Shown: positions 5,645 to 9,572 of the stretch, piece by piece
Position numbering within the stretch: the first letter of the stretch is position 1
Layout of the letters: each line of letters opens with the position of its first letter
Assembly: GCA_013214365.1 (NCBI GenBank)
Contig: JABSPI010000012.1
Span: forward strand, 1 to 9,572
DNA: 9,572 bases
Source of the DNA: Erythrobacter sp.
GTDB taxonomy: Bacteria > Pseudomonadota > Alphaproteobacteria > Sphingomonadales > Sphingomonadaceae
Reading direction: 5' to 3'
Translations under genes and position numbers: made by a program
Notes under the pieces: model-generated
What the model saw: the letters and a program-made list of their open reading frames with translations, nothing else
Databases searched by the model: none
Told to the model about the DNA's origin: nothing

Positions 5645-5664
5645 CGGGGACGGAATTGTCCCCG
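5645..5664 (-). promoter_or_regulatory. Hairpin in the pufB leader
   Basis: A perfect 7-bp inverted repeat, CGGGGAC (5645-5651) and GTCCCCG (5658-5664), with a 6-base loop, placed 29 bases before the pufB start. On the minus strand it is followed by CTCCAAAAC, not a T-run, so it is not an intrinsic terminator for bchXYZ. A 5' stabilising structure or a processing site between bchZ and pufB is plausible (inference). Confidence 0.6.
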
Positions 5665-5685
5665 ACGGTATCCGCGCGTGATCCC

Positions 5686-5693
5686 CCACGTGG
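5686..5693. promoter_or_regulatory. Palindrome CCACGTGG upstream of pufB
   Basis: A perfect 8-base palindrome in the 120-base bchZ-pufB gap, about 71 bases before the pufB start. It could be a regulator site for the puf promoter, but an 8-base palindrome is also expected by chance in GC-rich DNA. No TGT-N12-ACA (PpsR/CrtJ) box is present in this gap. Confidence 0.25.
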
Positions 5694-5735
5694 ATTGCGG
5701 ATGCCCGAACCATTCAGGCAAAATGCTAAGCCCCG

Positions 5736-7205
5736 TCATGCGCGCTCTCCTTCGAGAAGCGCCTCGGCGAGGCAATCTGCGGAAACTGTTGATGCGCCAT
5801 TTTGGCGCGCGTGCCGTTCGGCCGCATCGCGCAGCCGTTTGGCTGCGGAAATGCGCACAAGGACGGGCTGTTTTTCGACCAATTCGTCGAGCCGCGTCTT
5901 GGCGTCTTCATCCCATGTAATCGCGCTTTGCGCGCGCGCCGGAGTGGCGGCGCCTTTGTCCATATCGGTGCCCAGCGGGAGAATGTGGAACAATGCATCA
6001 AACAGCGCATTGCACACTTCCTGAACCAGATAGGTCGCCCCCGAATAGCCCATAAACGGCGTGCCGGTGTGGCGCCGGATCGCAGCGCCGGGGAAACTTG
6101 CCGGAATGAATTGCCCGCCCGGGCCCGGCCCGCCGCCGCCGCCATTGGCGCATTCGGCGAGATACATCCGCTCATTATAGCTGCCAAACAGGACCAGCGG
6201 CGGATTGGAATGGATCGCCTCGCGCACTTCGTCATTTCTGGGTTTGACCCCGGCCTCGCGGCTGAAGGCGAAGCTGCAGGGCAGGCCCATATCCTCTTCG
6301 AGGAAGTGGCGAATGCCGCGCGTATAGGTTTCGTTGGCGACGATCCCGAAATTGGCGGTGCCAAAGAAGTCCTGCGTCACCGAACGCCACAAATCCCACA
6401 GCGGCTTGATCGTGGTGTGTTTCTCGCGCTCGATAAAGGGTTCCGGATCAAGCCCCAATTCCTCGCCCAGTGCGCGCAGGAATTTGGTCGTGCTGCTCAA
6501 ACCCAAAGGCGCCTGAAAATAGGGCCGTTCGAGCGTTTCGCACAAATTGCGGCCAAATTCGCGATACATGCACACATTGGCGTCCGACATGCCCAATTGG
6601 CGGATATCGGCAAGATGACAGCCGAGCGGGAAGACCACGCCAATTTCGGCTCCGATCCCTTCGACCAAACGGCGGATTTCGGCCAGATCGCTGGGCATGT
6701 TAAACATGCCATAGGAGGGGCCGATAATGTTGACGACCGGCTTTTCGCCCTCTTTGCGTTGTTTGGGCTTGGGCGCCTTTTTGGGGCCGAATTCGGTCCA
6801 CAACCATGTCAGCGCGCGATCGGCCGATTGCCATTGATCCTCATCAATTGTGCGCGGCAGGAACCGTTTGATATTGGTCCCCTCGGGCGTGACCCCGCCG
6901 CCGATCATTTCGGCGATCGATCCGGTCACAACCACTGCGGGCAATTCGGTGTCGAGCGTTTCCCAAGCGCGCTTCATCGCGCCCTCTGTGCCGGTCTTGC
7001 CCAGCTCTTCCTCGCCCAGACCCGTCACCACAATCGGCAATTCATGCGGGGGCAGGGCGTCGGTGTAATGCAGCACGCTGGTCACGGGCAGGTTTTCACA
7101 CCCCACCGGCCCGTCAATGATCACCTGCAGGCCCTTGACCGCGGTGAAGACATAGGTGGCCCCCCAATAGCCGCCCGCCCGGTCATGATCAAGAACCAGC
7201 GTCAT
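5736..7205 (-). CDS. bchZ: Chlorophyllide a oxidoreductase subunit Z (BchZ)
   Basis: A 489-residue protein of normal BchZ length. With BchY it forms the catalytic component of chlorophyllide a oxidoreductase, a nitrogenase-like enzyme that reduces the C7-C8 double bond of ring B and commits the pathway to bacteriochlorophyll. Cys36 in [15 protein letters not shown] is the single Cys that BchZ is known to contribute to the shared 4Fe-4S cluster. The C-terminal 45 residues or so ([18 protein letters not shown] onward) form the small domain shared with the BchB/ChlB subunit of protochlorophyllide reductase. A Pro/Lys-rich charged segment ([15 protein letters not shown]) near residue 200 looks like a surface loop. 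The ATG overlaps the bchY stop (ATGA), so the two subunits are translationally coupled. The stop lies 120 bases before pufB. Confidence 0.97.
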   Translation of the reverse strand: MTLVLDHDRAGGYWGATYVFTAVKGLQVIIDGPVGCENLPVTSVLHYTDALPPHELPIVVTGLGEEELGKTGTEGAMKRAWETLDTELPAVVVTGSIAEMIGGGVTPEGTNIKRFLPRTIDEDQWQSADRALTWLWTEFGPKKAPKPKQRKEGEKPVVNIIGPSYGMFNMPSDLAEIRRLVEGIGAEIGVVFPLGCHLADIRQLGMSDANVCMYREFGRNLCETLERPYFQAPLGLSSTTKFLRALGEELGLDPEPFIEREKHTTIKPLWDLWRSVTQDFFGTANFGIVANETYTRGIRHFLEEDMGLPCSFAFSREAGVKPRNDEVREAIHSNPPLVLFGSYNERMYLAECANGGGGGPGPGGQFIPASFPGAAIRRHTGTPFMGYSGATYLVQEVCNALFDALFHILPLGTDMDKGAATPARAQSAITWDEDAKTRLDELVEKQPVLVRISAAKRLRDAAERHARQNGASTVSADCLAEALLEGERA

Positions 7206-8752
7206 GTGCCCACCGCCTCCGACGCTTTGCGCGCCGCTTCGTTCAAGGCTGCGTATTTCTTGCGGAATTTGGGCCGGTCAACCGGCGTGTCTTCCCATAC
7301 GCCGGCTGTGTGATCGGTGCCCACGCCTTCGAAGAATTCGTGCATCTTGTCGAAGCGTTCTTTATTGCCGATCGCGGCATTGATCACTTGGGCAAGGCTG
7401 CCGGCGCCGGCCGGTCCCATCAAAGGCCGGGCCGAGATGAGATTGGTGAAATAAAGCGCCGGGATCGCTTTGGCCTTGGCGTGTTGCACCACCGGCGTGG
7501 TCCCGATCGCAAGGTCGGGCTTGTATTCCTCGACCGCGGCGATGTCGTCTTCGAGGCTGGCGCGGAAATTGACTTTCACGCCTTTCGCCTCGAGCCATTC
7601 GCGGTCGGCATCAGACCATTGTGTGCGGGGGCAGGCGCTGCCGACATAATGGACCTCGGCGCCGCTTTCGACCAGCAAGCGCGCCACCAGCAATTCCGAG
7701 CCTTCATAGCCCGACACGGTCACACGGCCCTTGATCGGCATTGCCGACAACGCGCCGGTGCACGCGCCAATCATGGCGTTTTTGACCGCGTCGACCTGTT
7801 TTTGCGGCAGAGCAAAGGTGTCGCCAATCGATTGCAGCCAGGCCGCGGTCCCTTCCGCGCCCACCGGGGCAGATCCGATGATCGGTCGGCCCGCGGCCTG
7901 AAATTCGCGTATGCTGGCGGTGTAGAAGGGATGGATCGCTGCCACCGCGCCGCAATCGAGCGCGGAATAGAGTTCGCGCCATTCGCGGGTGGGAACGACC
8001 GGCCCCGTGGCCAGACCCAGCGGTTCGAGTAATTGCCCGATCACCACCGGATCGGCGGGGAACATCTCGCCCAAAAGCGTGACCGTCGGGCGCCCGTCAC
8101 TGGACGATGCGCCGCGTCCTTCGGGGGCCGCAACCGGGCCTTCCATCGCCTCTTCGCGGGCATAGGCCAACATAGCGCCGGCGAGCACATCTTTCGCCTC
8201 GGCATGGGTGGGAATGCCAAAACCGGGCACATCGATCCCGATAATGCGCACCCCGTTAATCTGTTTCTTGAGCAGCCGCAGCGGCACCCCGCTGGCGGTG
8301 GGGACGCACAAATTGGTGACCACAATCGCATCGTAGAGTTCAGGATCGGCGAGGTCTTCGACCGCTTCCTTGATGTCTTCGAACAGCTTGCCCGTGACCA
8401 GTGTTTCGGAGCTGAACGGGACATAGCCGACCGTGCGGCGCGCGCCGTAAAAATGCGAGGTGAAGGTCAGGCCATAGACGCAGCAGGCGCTGCCCGAGAG
8501 CACGGTTGCGGTGCGCCGCATACGCAGCCCTACGCGCAAGCTGCCAAAGGCGGGGCACATGCTTTGCGGTTGGTCGTGGGGGCCTTTTGCCGGATCGACC
8601 GGGTAATCGGCGGCATATTGATCGAGCACATCGCTCTTGCCCGCGGCGCGCGCGGCCTCGCGCATTGTGTCACGGCTCGAACAGGCACCGGCTTGGGGTG
8701 CTGCTAGGTCGAGCTGGTCGCGTGTGCGCTTGGAGGCGGGTTGCTCAGTCAG
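7202..8752 (-). CDS. bchY: Chlorophyllide a oxidoreductase subunit Y (BchY), start uncertain
   Basis: Partner of BchZ in the catalytic component of chlorophyllide a oxidoreductase. The three cluster Cys are in MCPAFGS, SACCVYG (second Cys) and [10 protein letters not shown]; their spacing (25 and 58 residues) agrees with the Cys62/Cys87/Cys145 set I recall for Bch[21 protein letters not shown] is family-typical. The start is a problem: there is no ATG or GTG between the bchX stop and the ATG at 8665. The choice made here, CTG at 8752, gives 516 residues ([10 protein letters not shown]...), begins one base after the bchX stop, and has GAGGTG (8762-8757) properly placed. Alternatives are TTG at 8797 (531 residues, 44-base overlap with bchX, poor spacing) and ATG at 8665 (487 residues, missing about 25 N-terminal residues relative to that Cys numbering). 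The product call is firm; the start is not. The 3' end overlaps bchZ by 4 bases. Confidence 0.95.
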   Translation of the reverse strand: MTEQPASKRTRDQLDLAAPQAGACSSRDTMREAARAAGKSDVLDQYAADYPVDPAKGPHDQPQSMCPAFGSLRVGLRMRRTATVLSGSACCVYGLTFTSHFYGARRTVGYVPFSSETLVTGKLFEDIKEAVEDLADPELYDAIVVTNLCVPTASGVPLRLLKKQINGVRIIGIDVPGFGIPTHAEAKDVLAGAMLAYAREEAMEGPVAAPEGRGASSSDGRPTVTLLGEMFPADPVVIGQLLEPLGLATGPVVPTREWRELYSALDCGAVAAIHPFYTASIREFQAAGRPIIGSAPVGAEGTAAWLQSIGDTFALPQKQVDAVKNAMIGACTGALSAMPIKGRVTVSGYEGSELLVARLLVESGAEVHYVGSACPRTQWSDADREWLEAKGVKVNFRASLEDDIAAVEEYKPDLAIGTTPVVQHAKAKAIPALYFTNLISARPLMGPAGAGSLAQVINAAIGNKERFDKMHEFFEGVGTDHTAGVWEDTPVDRPKFRKKYAALNEAARKASEAVGT

Positions 8753-8753
8753 G

Positions 8754-9572
8754 TTACACCTCGTCGTAAATGATTTCGAGAGACGGTTTTTCTTCAAAAA
8801 CTCCGCCGCGCATATCGGCCTGGGTGGCCGGGATCAGCTCGACATTCCCGCCCGTATCTTCGGGCGAGAACAAATCGAGCAGGCCATCCTGGTCCAATGG
8901 AGAGGGTTGGCGCGGCGGCGCCTCGGCGACATTGGTGGCCAACTGTTCAAACAGCCCGCCCCATTGTCCGCCCGGCTTTCCGATAATCTGGTAATTGGCG
9001 CTCTTGCGGCGGATATCCTCATCCGCAGGGATCGCGGTCAGAACCGGAATGCCCACCGCATCGGCAAAGGCATGCGCCTCGCCTGTGCCGTCATCCTTGT
9101 TCACAATCATGCCGGCGACCCCGACATTGCCGCCCATCTTGCGGAAATATTCCACCGCGTGACACACATTGTTGGCGACATAGAGCGATTGCAGATCGTT
9201 TGACCCCACCACGATCACTTTCTGGCACATGTCGCGCGCAATCGGCAGGCCGAACCCGCCGCACACCACATCGCCGAGGAAATCGAGCAGGACATAATCA
9301 AAGCCCCATTCGTGAAAGCCCAGCTTTTCGAGCAATTCAAACCCGTGAATAATCCCGCGTCCGCCACAGCCGCGACCCACTTCGGGCCCGCCCAATTCCA
9401 TCGCGAACACACCGTCGCGCTGGAAGCAGACATCTTCGATCGTGACCTCTTCGCCGGCGAGCTTTTTCTTGGAGGATGTCTCGATAATGGTGGGGCATGA
9501 TTTGCCCCCGAACAACAGGCTGGTCGTGTCCGATTTGGGGTCGCAGCCAATCAACAGGACGCGCTTGCCTTG
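8754..9572 (-). CDS. bchX: Chlorophyllide a oxidoreductase iron protein (BchX), 5' end outside window
   Basis: The frame is open from the right window edge to TAA at 8756-8754, giving 272 visible codons of a protein usually about 330 residues long. The TTG at 9554 is internal, not a start. BchX is the NifH-like, ATP-hydrolysing electron donor to BchYZ. Seen: the end of the nucleotide-binding fold with IGCDPKSDTT near the edge, and the two Cys regions that hold the 4Fe-4S cluster between two subunits, GRGCGGRG and LGDVVCGGFG; the latter includes the DxxG-type switch. The P-loop itself lies beyond the window. The C-terminal extension after the NifH-like core (PSPLDQDGLLDLFSPEDTGG...) distinguishes BchX from BchL. 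bchY starts immediately after the stop. The usual neighbour upstream would be bchC (inference; not visible). Confidence 0.97.
   Translation of the reverse strand, partial: QGKRVLLIGCDPKSDTTSLLFGGKSCPTIIETSSKKKLAGEEVTIEDVCFQRDGVFAMELGGPEVGRGCGGRGIIHGFELLEKLGFHEWGFDYVLLDFLGDVVCGGFGLPIARDMCQKVIVVGSNDLQSLYVANNVCHAVEYFRKMGGNVGVAGMIVNKDDGTGEAHAFADAVGIPVLTAIPADEDIRRKSANYQIIGKPGGQWGGLFEQLATNVAEAPPRQPSPLDQDGLLDLFSPEDTGGNVELIPATQADMRGGVFEEKPSLEIIYDEV

Noticed and set aside
5616..5735. PpsR/CrtJ box (TGT-N12-ACA) upstream of pufB
   Set aside because: Each TGT in the gap was checked and none has ACA at the required distance; the other non-coding gaps gave none either.
5616..5735. Sigma-70-type promoter for pufB (TTGCCT, 17 bases, GCAATC)
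   Set aside because: The -10 match is poor and the pattern is no better than chance in this sequence.
5802..7313. 503-codon plus-strand ORF opposite bchZ
   Set aside because: It is an antisense shadow of bchZ, rich in Arg, Ala, His and Gln, without domain motifs; the minus strand carries the clear BchZ protein.
8033..8707. 224-codon plus-strand ORF opposite bchY
   Set aside because: It is a shadow frame of bchY; the minus-strand protein carries all the conserved BchY Cys motifs.
1..9572. tRNA, rRNA, insertion sequence or transposase remnants
   Set aside because: No such structure or protein was seen; coding is continuous apart from the short gaps described.

Overview
This window is a slice of a proteobacterial photosynthesis gene cluster. 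Everything recognisable belongs to bacteriochlorophyll a synthesis or to the type-2 reaction centre and LH1 core antenna. The base composition is GC-rich. The puf operon runs pufB-pufA-pufL-pufM directly behind bchXYZ, with no pufQ between bchZ and pufB, and with no pufC or pufX after pufM. A bch2-bchP-tspO block points towards it. This layout fits an alphaproteobacterial aerobic anoxygenic phototroph of the sphingomonad/Erythrobacter type. That placement is inferred from gene content, order and protein character, not from a database search.

Plus-strand block (1-3026): the 3' part of a PucC/BCD-family transporter gene (Bch2-like) overlaps bchP (geranylgeranyl reductase) by ATGA. After a gap holding three 15-bp tandem repeats comes tspO, then a 91-residue membrane protein of unknown function. 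The first two products handle pigment at the last steps of bacteriochlorophyll synthesis. TspO is a tetrapyrrole-binding membrane protein with a regulatory role in phototrophs.

Convergence zone (3027-3370): no gene is seen. It holds a heptamer repeat, a long C-rich and G-poor stretch, a duplicated 17/18-bp element, and two hairpins. One hairpin is a strong intrinsic terminator that works for the minus-strand puf operon only. The plus-strand operon has no hairpin terminator, so the C-rich stretch is a candidate Rho-dependent one.

Minus-strand block (3371-9572): read in transcription order this is bchX (5' end beyond the window), bchY and bchZ (the three subunits of chlorophyllide a oxidoreductase), then pufB and pufA (LH1 beta and alpha), pufL and pufM (reaction-centre L and M). 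bchX/bchY, bchY/bchZ and pufL/pufM are tightly packed or overlapping. pufA and pufL are separated by an intercistronic region with consecutive stem-loops, the classic arrangement by which the antenna message outlives the reaction-centre message. The enzymes reduce ring B of chlorophyllide a, BchP saturates the tail, and PufBALM bind the pigment.

I see no undescribed multi-gene system. The points most worth checking are the apparent CTG (or other non-ATG) start of bchY, the layered RNA structures of the puf operon, the Gln at the reaction-centre position L104, the unknown small membrane protein next to tspO, and the in-frame triple-stop repeat after bchP.
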